DNA of 44,330 nucleotides, from contig CABYBQ010000008.1 in the NCBI GenBank assembly GCA_902517275.1, positions 1 through 44,330 on the forward strand, written 5' to 3'. Below are positions 1-8,186 of the stretch, piece by piece. This DNA is from an uncultured SAR116 cluster alpha proteobacterium. Its GTDB lineage: Bacteria; Pseudomonadota; Alphaproteobacteria; Puniceispirillales; Marisalimonadaceae. The notes below the pieces were generated by a model. That model saw only the letters and a list, made by a program, of their open reading frames with translations, did no database searches and had not been told where the DNA came from. The stretch's first letter is position 1; each line of letters starts with the position of its first letter. Made by a program: the position numbers and the translations under genes.

Positions 1-354
1 GCTGCTTTAATTACAAGAGGCATTTCTGAAACATCCGAATTAATTAAAAAAGCAGGAGGAAATTATAATTCTGCCTTTGGTCTGGCAGGTATAGGAGATA
101 TGTCTTTAACATGCAGCGGTCCACATTCAAGAAATATGGCATATGGAATGAAATTTGTGAAAAATAATAATGAACCACCAAAAGAACTTGTTGAAGGTTT
201 AAACGCAATAAATGCCACTATTGCATTATCTGAAAAACTAGACTTAGAGCTACCTATAATGACCTCTATTAAAAAAATACTAAACAAAGAGGCTAATATA
301 GATGAGATAATAAAAAAACTATTATCAAGACCAATTAAAAATGAATTTATTTAA
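1..354 (+). CDS. gpsA: Glycerol-3-phosphate dehydrogenase [NAD(P)+], C-terminal part
   Basis: This is the last 117 codons of a gene that begins before the window. GpsA reduces dihydroxyacetone phosphate to sn-glycerol 3-phosphate in the cytoplasm, the first step of phospholipid synthesis. Visible are the conserved TRG-x-E segment near the window edge and the AGIGDMSLTC-x4-SRN block of the substrate-binding C-terminal domain (about residues 34-50 of the fragment), followed by the usual helical tail. The stop TAA is at 352-354. It converges on the minus-strand envelope operon with 17 bases between stops. The family call is firm; the missing N-terminal Rossmann domain cannot be checked. Confidence 0.93.
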   Translation, partial: AALITRGISETSELIKKAGGNYNSAFGLAGIGDMSLTCSGPHSRNMAYGMKFVKNNNEPPKELVEGLNAINATIALSEKLDLELPIMTSIKKILNKEANIDEIIKKLLSRPIKNEFI

Positions 355-371
355 TTTATTTCAGAACAACA

Positions 372-746
372 TTACTCAGTTAGTTTTTTTTCTCTGTTAA
401 TAAAATATAGATTTCTTGCATAAATAAAAACACCAACTGACTGACCAGCAATTATGACGGGATCCTGCCTCCAAATTGCATAGGTTAATAAAACCAATCC
501 ACCAGATATTGAAAAATACCAAAAAGCAACAGGTATAATTGATCTTCCCGCATTTTCACTACTAAGCCATTGAATTATAAAACGAGTAGCGAACAAAGCT
601 TGTCCGCCAAAACCAATTGTTATCATTATGGCTTCAGGATGGTTTGTTAAATAAGGCTCTAAAAAAGGTAACAAATATATTATAATTTCATTTAGATTAA
701 GAGCAATTTTTTCAATTTGCATTGACAAGAAAGAAATGAAGTTCAT
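372..746 (-). CDS. Lipid-A-disaccharide synthase N-terminal-like (LAB_N) membrane protein
   Basis: A 124-residue integral membrane protein with three to four hydrophobic segments. The region from about residue 42 (IGFGGQALFATRFIIQW, then SENAGRS-x-IP-x-FWY) is the signature of the LAB_N domain, found fused to or beside lipid A and polyprenyl-sugar glycosyltransferases. It is the last gene of a minus-strand operon, 13 bases after the family 2 glycosyltransferase, which fits a role in making or moving the lipid-linked sugar used by the ArnT-like enzyme. Its exact biochemical role is not established; the association is inferred from neighbours. Confidence 0.85.
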   Translation of the reverse strand: MNFISFLSMQIEKIALNLNEIIIYLLPFLEPYLTNHPEAIMITIGFGGQALFATRFIIQWLSSENAGRSIIPVAFWYFSISGGLVLLTYAIWRQDPVIIAGQSVGVFIYARNLYFINREKKLTE

Positions 747-759
747 TTGAAATCCCTAA

Positions 760-1491
760 TCATTTGAAAATTTCTATAGAAGAAGTATTTTTAGGCATCC
801 TTTTTCTTAACCAAATTACACCTAAGACATCAAAAATTCCAACCATTAGTCTTCCTATATTAGTATAGTTAGAACTGCCAACTGCCCTTTCTCTATGATT
901 TACGTTAAATTCTAAAACATTTGCTCCTTCTCTTAATGCAAGAGCAGATAAAAATCTATGCATGTGATCAAAGTAAGGCAGTTTTATGAATAATTCTTTA
1001 TGAAATACCTTGATGCCACATCCTGAATCTGGGTGTTTATCTTTGAGTAAAAAAATTCGACAATATTTTGCAAATGATGATGCCCATAACCTTGGCTTGC
1101 TATCTTTTCTATTAACTCTGACACCTCCAATTAAAGTAAGTTCATTTTTATACTTTTTAATTTTCTCTATCATTTCACTAAGATCAGAAGGATCATTTTG
1201 TCCATCTCCATCTAATGTTGCTATTAATGGTGACCTAGATGCTATTACTCCTGAACGTAGTGCAGCAGATTGGCCTTGGCTAATTTTATGGCTAATTATC
1301 CTCAATCTTTTATTTTTTTTTAAATTATTTTTTAATTCTGTTTCAGTATTATCTACAGAACCATCATTTACATAAATAATTTCATAGTTTTTTGATTTTA
1401 ATGATTTTTCAATTTCTTTTATTAACTGGTCAATATTACCAGCTTCATTTCTTACTGGGATAACTATAGATATTTCAGTTTTATTAGTCAT
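760..1491 (-). CDS. Family 2 glycosyltransferase, polyprenyl-phosphate sugar synthase type
   Basis: A 243-residue GT-A fold enzyme of the dolichol/undecaprenyl-phosphate glycosyltransferase group. It shows the N-terminal strand ISIVIPVRNEAGNI (residues 7-20), VNDGS at 41-45, and the metal-binding DGDGQNDP block at about 94-101. It lacks the long C-terminal membrane domain of some DPM1 relatives, a job the adjacent LAB_N protein may do. It probably transfers a sugar from a nucleotide donor to undecaprenyl phosphate on the cytoplasmic face. It sits between the ArnT-like gene and the LAB_N gene with short gaps, so the three are likely one transcript. The sugar cannot be told from sequence; hexosamine or aminoarabinose are options. 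Confidence 0.88.
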   Translation of the reverse strand: MTNKTEISIVIPVRNEAGNIDQLIKEIEKSLKSKNYEIIYVNDGSVDNTETELKNNLKKNKRLRIISHKISQGQSAALRSGVIASRSPLIATLDGDGQNDPSDLSEMIEKIKKYKNELTLIGGVRVNRKDSKPRLWASSFAKYCRIFLLKDKHPDSGCGIKVFHKELFIKLPYFDHMHRFLSALALREGANVLEFNVNHRERAVGSSNYTNIGRLMVGIFDVLGVIWLRKRMPKNTSSIEIFK

Positions 1492-1535
1492 TGTAAGTTT
1501 TGTTCTAATTTAGATAATAGCAATCAATAGCTACT

Positions 1536-3263
1536 TTAATTAGATTGGTCAAACATTTGATTTTCAAAAATATTAATTTCTACATGTCTTCCTTTTGCTA
1601 TATTATATCCTCTTATAGTATCAACTATTTTTACCTTTAAATTTAACTCTTGTGTCGCTTCTAAAAATTCACCAAGTGAACTTTTTTCTATCAAACTAAT
1701 ATTTTTTTTACCCTCAGCCATAAATATTGCTGCTTCGTGAGGTTTAGATAATAAAACATTACCCTTTAATAAGAAAACTAAACTCGGTTCATGATAACCA
1801 GCAGAAGTTATAGTTTCAGGATTAATAAGTTCTATCTTATTGGCGATAATTTTACTTGGAAATAAATAGTCTAGTTTTGGTAGAATAAAATTAAAATTAA
1901 TAATATTGAACATCGCACTTAAAGCTATAATAACAAGTGGAAGATTATAAAAATATTTACTGTTTATGTTATTAATAGCTTTAAGATTAAAAATTAATAA
2001 AAGAGATAGTGAGAAAACTACTATTGTAATTAATATGATTAAAATTGTTAAAAATGTAATGCTAATATCTTTGTCAATGTTGAATTTGTAACAAGTATAG
2101 AAAAGTGCTATACCCAAAACAACACCACCTAAACCAAATAAAACTGATGAAAAATACATTAGATTTTTTAATAAAGTATTCTGAATTTTTTTGATGTTCG
2201 ATTTAAATTGAAACATACCGCCAATTGCTAGGATTGCAATTGCAGGTAATACTGGCAATGAATAATGGAAAAGTTTGGTTGGAATTATTTCAATAATAAT
2301 CCAAAATGGAACTATCCAACTTATAAGAAATTGAACAACTATGTTATTTTTATTCTCTATACAAAATAAAATTAAGCATGGTAAAAAAGTTGCTACTGGC
2401 CATATTGCAACTGATAAAATTAACAAATGCGTTCCAGGTAAAGCACCATGACCTTCTTGTCCACTTTGTAATTTACTAAAAAAGTCTTCATTCAAGGCTT
2501 TTTGTAAAAAAACTCCTTGGGTTGCCTCTTGAATTGCAAAAAACCAGGGTAGAATTATAAGAGCACAAATGATAATTCCAATAATAGGTTTTAACTTTCT
2601 TATTAAATCTATAGATTTTTGAAAATAACAAAATAATATTACTGTTGGAATTAATATCGCAAATGAAAGAGGACCTTTAACTAATACACCAAATGAGAAA
2701 GCAAACCATATAATTACTGGATATAAATATTTAACTCTAAAAGATGTTTTTTTGTCCAATATGAGCTTCAGTAAATAATATTGTTGAATACATATCAGGC
2801 ACAATAAAGTTGCATCAGTTTTTGCTAAATGTGCTTCACCCATAAAAGCAATAGTCGAACTGAACAATAATGTTACTACTATAGTTTGATGTAAAGGGAA
2901 AATTAATCTTGTCAAAAATCCAACGAAAAATATTGATATTAAAGCACTCAATAAAGATGGGACTCTAAAAGATCCTATTTCTTCTGATCCAAAAACTTTG
3001 GTTGAAAATGCTTGAAGCCAATAAATACCAATTGGTTTTTTTGCCCTGATATCATCTTGAAATTTTACATTTACGTAATCATTACTTTGAACCATTTGTC
3101 TACTAGCTTGAGCAAAACGAGCTTCGTCTCTATCTATTGGTGGAATAGAATTCTGTCCAGAAAAAATACCTGCAAGAATTAAAAATATTAGGGCTCCTAA
3201 AGTTAATATATTAAACTTTGTTAAATCTTTAAAATAATTAGTAATATTCCAAAATTTTTTCAT
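1536..3263 (-). CDS. ArnT/PMT-like integral membrane glycosyltransferase
   Basis: A 575-residue polytopic membrane protein of the ArnT/PMT (GT-C) superfamily. The first periplasmic loop has PPIDRDEARFAQASRQM (residues 41-57), the acidic catalytic motif of the family, and the later KKPIGIYWLQ stretch typical of ArnT relatives. About a dozen hydrophobic segments follow, then a soluble C-terminal domain of about 100 residues. Such enzymes take a sugar from undecaprenyl phosphate and add it to lipid A in the periplasm. It is the first gene of the minus-strand operon with the GT2 and LAB_N genes and is divergent from the aminopeptidase gene. Substrate is unknown. Confidence 0.87.
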   Translation of the reverse strand: MKKFWNITNYFKDLTKFNILTLGALIFLILAGIFSGQNSIPPIDRDEARFAQASRQMVQSNDYVNVKFQDDIRAKKPIGIYWLQAFSTKVFGSEEIGSFRVPSLLSALISIFFVGFLTRLIFPLHQTIVVTLLFSSTIAFMGEAHLAKTDATLLCLICIQQYYLLKLILDKKTSFRVKYLYPVIIWFAFSFGVLVKGPLSFAILIPTVILFCYFQKSIDLIRKLKPIIGIIICALIILPWFFAIQEATQGVFLQKALNEDFFSKLQSGQEGHGALPGTHLLILSVAIWPVATFLPCLILFCIENKNNIVVQFLISWIVPFWIIIEIIPTKLFHYSLPVLPAIAILAIGGMFQFKSNIKKIQNTLLKNLMYFSSVLFGLGGVVLGIALFYTCYKFNIDKDISITFLTILIILITIVVFSLSLLLIFNLKAINNINSKYFYNLPLVIIALSAMFNIINFNFILPKLDYLFPSKIIANKIELINPETITSAGYHEPSLVFLLKGNVLLSKPHEAAIFMAEGKKNISLIEKSSLGEFLEATQELNLKVKIVDTIRGYNIAKGRHVEINIFENQMFDQSN

Positions 3264-3347
3264 ATAACATGCTCTGATTAATTAATTAGAAATACCATAA
3301 TTTTAAAGTAATGTTATAATTTTATAATATAAAAAAGGTTATAAATA

Positions 3348-4805
3348 ATGTTATACAGTTTTGATGATAAGTTACTTGGATTTTGCGAAAATAAAAAAAT
3401 TAAATCACTTCCTCTTTATATTTTCAATAATTTAAACGAATTGAATTCAACTGATCTGATCAATGTTGAACAAAAACGTTTTCTAAAATCTGCATTTGAT
3501 TTGGAAAATGATAATTTAGGATTTTTCCCCGATAAGAATGGTGCTCTTGCTGGTGCCATTACAATAATTAAAGCCTCAAAAGAGCCCAAAAAAAGTATTA
3601 TTGATCAGGCAGCTAAAATATCAAAGAAATTACCTGCTAAGAAGTGGGCTACTATCTTCATATCTACGTTTGAAGATAATGATAAGTATAATTTTTTCCT
3701 TGGATGGGGATTATCATTTTATAATTTTTCTATGGAGAAAAGAAAAGAAAGTCATACTAAAAGTAGAACTTTATGCTCAAACCAAGGTAAAAACATTATT
3801 TCAAAATTTTTATTAGAAAAATGTTTTGCCGAAATTAAAAGTATTTTTCTAACACGAGATTTAATAAATTTACCTCCTAATATTCTAACTCCATACAACT
3901 ATGAAAAAATTATTAAAAGTTGTTTGAAAGAATTCTCTCCAAAAATAACCTCTTATAAGGACAAACAACTTGAGAAAGACTTTCCATTAATAAATGTGGT
4001 TGGAAGATCTTCAGAAAATAAACCTACCCTTATTGATATAGAATGGAGTCAAAATAAAAAAAATAATTTTCCCAATATTACATTAATAGGAAAAGGGGTA
4101 ACTTTTGATAGTGGAGGATTAGATCTCAAACCTTCAAATAGTATGCTATTAATGAAAAAAGATATGGGTGGTAGTGCAGTCGTTCTTGGGATAGCTTACG
4201 CATTAATGAGCATAAATTGTCCTGTTAATTTAAGAGTTATATTACCACTTGCTGAAAATTCAGTCTCTGAAAAATCTATGAGGCCATTAGATATTATTTT
4301 TTCAAAAAATAAAACTCCTATTGAAATTGGTAATACTGACGCAGAAGGTAGGTTGTTACTAGCTGATGCACTAACTTTTAGTCAGGAAAGTAAATCTGAA
4401 CAAGATTTTATAATTGACTTTGCCACACTTACAGGTGCAGCAAGAGTTGCATTAGGTACAGAATTACCAGCCTTATTTACAAATAATGAACAGTTAGGAA
4501 ATGATATTATTAATGAGGGAATAGAGCAGATTGATCCTATGTGGAAATTACCTTTATTTAAATCTTATGAAACACAACTTGAAAAAAATTCTGGCATTTT
4601 AAGTAGTACAGGAACTTCTGGTACTGGAGGAGCTATAACAGCAGCATTATTCCTCAACAAATTTATAAATAAAAAAACTAATTGGGCCCATGTTGATTTA
4701 ATGGCTTGGAACACAACCTCAAGGCCTGGGTTTCCTATTGGAGGTGAGGCAATGGGACTAAGAAATATTGTAAATATGATAATAAAATATTCACAAAAGA
4801 AATAA
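3348..4805 (+). CDS. pepA: Leucyl aminopeptidase (M17 family)
   Basis: A 485-residue cytoplasmic metallopeptidase that removes N-terminal amino acids from peptides. The catalytic C-terminal domain carries NLPPNILTPYNY (about 174-185), the metal-binding GKGVTFDSGGLDLKPS block (about 249-264), KKDMGG shortly after, and NTDAEGRLLLADAL (about 332-345), all diagnostic of M17 enzymes with two metal ions. Length is normal for the family. It is a single gene, divergent from the ArnT-like gene with 84 bases between starts, and converges with the HisN-like gene. Orthologues in alphaproteobacteria are annotated as PepA or leucyl aminopeptidase. Confidence 0.95.
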   Translation: MLYSFDDKLLGFCENKKIKSLPLYIFNNLNELNSTDLINVEQKRFLKSAFDLENDNLGFFPDKNGALAGAITIIKASKEPKKSIIDQAAKISKKLPAKKWATIFISTFEDNDKYNFFLGWGLSFYNFSMEKRKESHTKSRTLCSNQGKNIISKFLLEKCFAEIKSIFLTRDLINLPPNILTPYNYEKIIKSCLKEFSPKITSYKDKQLEKDFPLINVVGRSSENKPTLIDIEWSQNKKNNFPNITLIGKGVTFDSGGLDLKPSNSMLLMKKDMGGSAVVLGIAYALMSINCPVNLRVILPLAENSVSEKSMRPLDIIFSKNKTPIEIGNTDAEGRLLLADALTFSQESKSEQDFIIDFATLTGAARVALGTELPALFTNNEQLGNDIINEGIEQIDPMWKLPLFKSYETQLEKNSGILSSTGTSGTGGAITAALFLNKFINKKTNWAHVDLMAWNTTSRPGFPIGGEAMGLRNIVNMIIKYSQKK

Positions 4806-4819
4806 ATATAGTATTGAAG

Positions 4820-5611
4820 CTACTTTAAAATATCTATTGCAGATTTGTATATTTCAGTATTCTTTGCAACTAATGTTGAATATTTACCCGTATAATTTTT
4901 ATCAAAAGATAATTGTTTGCCATTCCAATCCGTTATAGTTATCTCCTGGGACTTGAGAATTGGAACAAGGGGAAAAACATCATAAGCAGCAAGCCCTTGT
5001 TCTACAACTAAATCAAGACCTCCTTTCAAAATTAAGCAGTAATTGTGACAATCACCTGACCATACGTGATATCTGGTTGCGTTAGTTAAGCGCTCATATT
5101 TTTTTTTACCATCTTTTGAAAATAAATTTGGGCCTGTAGAACCGATAGTTGCCTCTGATATTTTATTAGTAAATATGTGATTGGATTTAAATTTAGAGTT
5201 ATTAAAAAAACAATTGTTCTTATAACCTAGCCATCTCTCATTTAAAGCCGGAAAGTCAGCCAAACCAATTATAGGAATATCTTTATAAACTAGACCAATT
5301 AAAGTTCCCCACAGAGGTCTTCCTATTATAAAACTCCTAGTGCCATCAATTGGATCTAAAATCCATGTATAATCAGAATCTAATTTTTTTGACCCCTCTT
5401 CTTCAGCTAATATACTATGACCAGGAAATTTTTCTGATATTAGTCTACACATAGTCTTTTCAGCATTTATGTCAAATTCAGTAACTGGACTTCCATCATC
5501 TTTTATTTTCAAAGATTTATGTGATAAGAAACCATTAAGTGTTATTTTTTTTGATGCGTCGGCTAATATATGTATAAAATCCGAAATTTCTTTAAACTCA
5601 GCCTCATTCAT
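4820..5611 (-). CDS. hisN: Inositol monophosphatase-family phosphatase, probable histidinol-phosphatase
   Basis: A 263-residue member of the lithium-sensitive phosphatase superfamily. It has the metal-binding EEEG motif at 70-73, DPIDGTRSF at 86-94, and the late GLAAYDVFPLVPIL segment that supplies the last catalytic Asp. The SGDCHNY segment and the DxxPLVPI pattern match alphaproteobacterial HisN, which hydrolyses L-histidinol phosphate in histidine synthesis. A general inositol-1-phosphatase role cannot be excluded from sequence alone. It follows the cytochrome c gene on the minus strand with 38 bases between them and converges on the aminopeptidase. Confidence 0.85.
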   Translation of the reverse strand: MNEAEFKEISDFIHILADASKKITLNGFLSHKSLKIKDDGSPVTEFDINAEKTMCRLISEKFPGHSILAEEEGSKKLDSDYTWILDPIDGTRSFIIGRPLWGTLIGLVYKDIPIIGLADFPALNERWLGYKNNCFFNNSKFKSNHIFTNKISEATIGSTGPNLFSKDGKKKYERLTNATRYHVWSGDCHNYCLILKGGLDLVVEQGLAAYDVFPLVPILKSQEITITDWNGKQLSFDKNYTGKYSTLVAKNTEIYKSAIDILK

Positions 5612-5649
5612 AACTTAACCTTTGCAATGACTAAGTAATATTAAATAAT

Positions 5650-6183
5650 CTAAGGAAGAGAAACTGGACTGTCACTCTTAGTTCTTAACCAGGCTATCAA
5701 GTTAGCCCGGTCTTTTGTTTTAGACAAACCAGCATAATTCATTTTTGTTCCTTTAGAGTATAATTTTGGTTTATATAGAAATTTATTTAATTCTTCGTAT
5801 GTCCATTTACCAGAAAGTGAGGCTAGAACTTTTGAATAAGCATAATCCGCCTTTCCTTGATCTTTATTAACAATATTATAAAGGTTAGGACCAATTTTAT
5901 TTGGACCACCAGCATCAAACCCATGACAGGCAACACATTTTTTTGAAATTTTTAAACCGCTTTCTAAGTCAGCAGTTGCTAAAAGGGCTAGAACTGGTTC
6001 AATAATGACTTCTTCAGCTACTTTTGATTTTGTTTCGTTTTTTTCAGGAACTTCTATTGGATATGCATTAGAAATTTCTGTTTTAGGATTTACAAGAATA
6101 TTTCCAATTTTTCCAAAAACCATAATAAGTAAAACACCTGACAGTAACGCTGCGGCTATTTTATTAAATCTTAGAGCGTCCAT
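5650..6183 (-). CDS. Membrane-anchored c-type cytochrome (CycM-like)
   Basis: A 177-residue protein with one N-terminal membrane anchor (about residues 10-32), an acidic/basic linker, and a class I cytochrome c domain. The haem attachment motif CVACH is at 83-87 and the likely axial methionine is M148 in GTKMNYAG. KIGPNLYNIV and the ending NLIAWLR are family hallmarks. It should carry electrons between the bc1 complex and a terminal oxidase on the periplasmic side of the inner membrane. It is divergent from kdsB, sharing a 140-base intergenic region, an arrangement seen in alphaproteobacteria. Confidence 0.92.
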   Translation of the reverse strand: MDALRFNKIAAALLSGVLLIMVFGKIGNILVNPKTEISNAYPIEVPEKNETKSKVAEEVIIEPVLALLATADLESGLKISKKCVACHGFDAGGPNKIGPNLYNIVNKDQGKADYAYSKVLASLSGKWTYEELNKFLYKPKLYSKGTKMNYAGLSKTKDRANLIAWLRTKSDSPVSLP

Positions 6184-6193
6184 AAATTAATCC

Positions 6194-6283
6194 ATGCAAA
6201 TAATATATATTGTAATTATTTACATGCAAGAAATGCTTTCATCAAGTATAAAAGTTGAAAAAGCTAATTATTTAGTTTTTCAA
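6194..6283. promoter_or_regulatory. Divergent intergenic region with two inverted repeats
   Basis: Between the divergent starts of the cytochrome c gene and kdsB lie two imperfect palindromes. The first pairs ATGCAAATAAT (6194-6204) with ATTATTTACAT (6215-6225), 10 of 11 matches around a 10-base spacer. The second can form a hairpin of TTGAAAAA/TTTTTCAA plus four more pairs past a one-base bulge, with loop TTAT (6255-6283). Neither is followed by a T-run toward kdsB, so terminator function is unlikely; an operator or a leader structure is possible. Confidence 0.35.
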
Positions 6284-6323
6284 ACAATAAGGTATCATTA
6301 AAGCTACTTGGGGAGTTATTAAA

Positions 6324-7082
6324 TTGAATTATTCTGACACTATTATAATGATACCCGCCAGATTAGGGTCCTCGAGATTACCAAAAAAACCTCTATTAAA
6401 GATTAATGGTACACCCTTAATAGTTCATGCATACAATTGCGCAAAAGAAGCAAATCTAAATGTCCCTATTATTGTTGCTACTGACGATGAAGTAATTGCT
6501 AATACAATTAAGGATCATGGAGGCATAGCTTTAATGACTTCAAATCAACATGTAAGTGGATCTGACAGAATTTTTGAAGCTATTGAAGAATTTGATCCTC
6601 ACAAGAAATATAAAAAGATTATTCATCTCCAAGGTGATCTCCCTAATATTTCAGGTAATTTGATAGGTCAATTAGCAAAAGTAATCAATGATCCGATAAA
6701 AGAGATAGTCACTGTTATAGTAAAGGCAGCACCAGAAGAATTTCATGATAGGTCAGTTGTAAAAGTAGCAGCAGCTTTCACAAAAGATAAGCCTGAGCTA
6801 AACGATCTAGGAAAGGCTATGTATTTTAGTAGAGCTTGTATACCTACTGGAAATGCTGATGTATGGCATCATATCGGTATTTATGCTTGGCAAAGAAATA
6901 TTTTAGAGAGATTTGTAAGTTTGAAACCTTCACCACTAGAACTATCAGAAAAGCTTGAACAGCTTCGTGCACTTGAAGCTGGAATAAATATATATGCTGT
7001 TATCACGTCAGAACACCCAATTGGTGTAGATACTCATTTAGATTTGAAGAAAGCCGAAAATTATTTTAAAGACATATCTTAA
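6324..7082 (+). CDS. kdsB: 3-deoxy-manno-octulosonate cytidylyltransferase
   Basis: A 252-residue enzyme that activates Kdo as CMP-Kdo for the inner core of lipopolysaccharide. The nucleotide-binding motif PARLGSSRLPKKPL is at 11-24 and the HLQGDLPNI metal/CTP motif follows near residue 93; the C-terminal YFSRACIP and IGIYAW segments are typical. The start is TTG at 6324, preceded by a GGGGAG ribosome-binding site nine bases upstream; no ATG precedes the first conserved strand. It implies that this cell makes Kdo-containing LPS, in keeping with the envelope operon at 372-3263. It lies 44 bases before pheA. Confidence 0.95.
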   Translation: MNYSDTIIMIPARLGSSRLPKKPLLKINGTPLIVHAYNCAKEANLNVPIIVATDDEVIANTIKDHGGIALMTSNQHVSGSDRIFEAIEEFDPHKKYKKIIHLQGDLPNISGNLIGQLAKVINDPIKEIVTVIVKAAPEEFHDRSVVKVAAAFTKDKPELNDLGKAMYFSRACIPTGNADVWHHIGIYAWQRNILERFVSLKPSPLELSEKLEQLRALEAGINIYAVITSEHPIGVDTHLDLKKAENYFKDIS

Positions 7083-7126
7083 CTATTCATATAATTAAAA
7101 ACAATAAAATAGAATAGAGATAAAAT

Positions 7127-7978
7127 ATGAATAAAGAAAACCATGAATTAATAATTGCTTTTCAGGGCATGGCAGGAGCATATTCAAATATGGCTTGTGA
7201 GGCTTACTTCCCAAATTCTAAAACCTTAGCCTGTAATTCATTTGAAGATATGCTGAATTCTACAAAAAATGGTACAACAGATTATTCAATGGTTCCTGTC
7301 GAAAATTCATTAGCAGGAAGGGTGGCAGATATTCATCATTTAATTCCAGAGAGTGGTTTGTTTATTGTAGGTGAACATTTTCAAAGAGTTAACCATCAAT
7401 TGTTAGGACTTAAAAATTCTAATTTAGAAGATTTAAAATATGTAAAAAGTCATGCTCAAGGCCTTGCTCAATGTAGAAATTTTATTAAAAAACAAAATTT
7501 ATTACCTGTTCAACATATAGATACCGCTGGAGCAGCAGAAGAAATATCAAGATTAGGTGACCCTTCGATTGCTGCAATAGCTTCTAATATGTCAGCAAAA
7601 ATATATAGCTTAAAGGTATTAAAAAGTAATATTGAAGATGCAGAACATAATACTACCAGATTTTTGATAATGGCAAAAAAGCCACAGGTACCATCCATTA
7701 AGATATCTGTACCAGTAACGACTATCATTTTCGAAGTAAGATCTGTTCCAGCAGCTTTATATAAAGTTTTGGGAGGATTTGCTACAAACGGAATAAACCT
7801 TACAAAACTTGAAAGTTATATAGGTGGTAAGGAGATGAATGCAGCAAGGTTTTATGTAGATGCTGAGGGACATCCAGAGACATTGGCTATGCAAAACGCG
7901 CTAGAAGAGATGTATTTTTACAGTGAACCTAATTCAGTTAAAATTATTGGAACTTACAGCCGAACAAGAAAAAGTTAG
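7127..7978 (+). CDS. pheA: Prephenate dehydratase
   Basis: A 283-residue monofunctional prephenate dehydratase that makes phenylpyruvate in phenylalanine synthesis. The catalytic domain begins with IAFQGMAGAYSNMA; VPVENSLAGRVAD near residue 57 and the NTTRFLIM segment (containing the essential TRF) near 174 are present. A C-terminal ACT domain, which binds phenylalanine for feedback inhibition, starts at about residue 193 and includes KLESYIGG and ARFYVDAEGHP. No chorismate mutase domain is fused. It is downstream of kdsB and is followed by the SRP RNA gene. Confidence 0.95.
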   Translation: MNKENHELIIAFQGMAGAYSNMACEAYFPNSKTLACNSFEDMLNSTKNGTTDYSMVPVENSLAGRVADIHHLIPESGLFIVGEHFQRVNHQLLGLKNSNLEDLKYVKSHAQGLAQCRNFIKKQNLLPVQHIDTAGAAEEISRLGDPSIAAIASNMSAKIYSLKVLKSNIEDAEHNTTRFLIMAKKPQVPSIKISVPVTTIIFEVRSVPAALYKVLGGFATNGINLTKLESYIGGKEMNAARFYVDAEGHPETLAMQNALEEMYFYSEPNSVKIIGTYSRTRKS

Positions 7979-7998
7979 CCCTCGGAACATAGATTTTC

Positions 7999-8029
7999 TT
8001 GCATATTATTATGTTTTATAACATATATA
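7999..8029 (+). promoter_or_regulatory. Candidate promoter of the SRP RNA gene
   Basis: TTGCAT (7999-8004) is followed after 19 bases by TATATA (8024-8029), about eight bases before the first G of the SRP RNA. The spacing is slightly long, and overlapping TA-rich steps make the exact -10 uncertain. Confidence 0.4.
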
Positions 8030-8035
8030 TTTATG

Positions 8036-8120
8036 AGGGGTCACACGGACGTAATTCTTGCCAATCCGGTCAGGTCCGAAAGGAAGCAGCCGTAACAATG
8101 ATAGCGGGTTGTGAGGCCCT
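8036..8120 (+). ncRNA. ffs: Signal recognition particle 4.5S RNA (small bacterial type)
   Basis: The segment CCGGTCAGGTCCGAAAGGAA (8066-8085), continuing with GCAGCCG, is the universal SRP RNA domain IV: the Ffh-binding symmetric loop (GUCAGG and AGCAG) capped by a tetraloop, here GAAA instead of the more common GGAA. The flanks GGGGTCACAC (from 8037) and GTTGTGAGGCCC (to 8119) pair imperfectly to close the hairpin. The RNA pairs with Ffh to target membrane proteins co-translationally. Location immediately before dnaX is usual in alphaproteobacteria. The ends are good to a few bases. Confidence 0.93.
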
Positions 8121-8142
8121 TCGTTTTAAAGTTTAAAAACGA
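8121..8142 (+). terminator. Weak hairpin after SRP RNA
   Basis: TCGTTTTAAA and TTTAAAAACGA can pair around a very short loop with one bulged A. There is no following T-run, so it may be the RNA 3' processing region or an imperfect terminator rather than a strong stop. Confidence 0.3.
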
Positions 8143-8186
8143 GATTTCAAATAACCAATATTAATGAAATAAAAAGTTACAGAGTT

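Noticed and set aside
1010-1375. Plus-strand open frame inside the family 2 glycosyltransferase
   Set aside because: It is antisense to the DGDG motif region; composition is that of a shadow frame.
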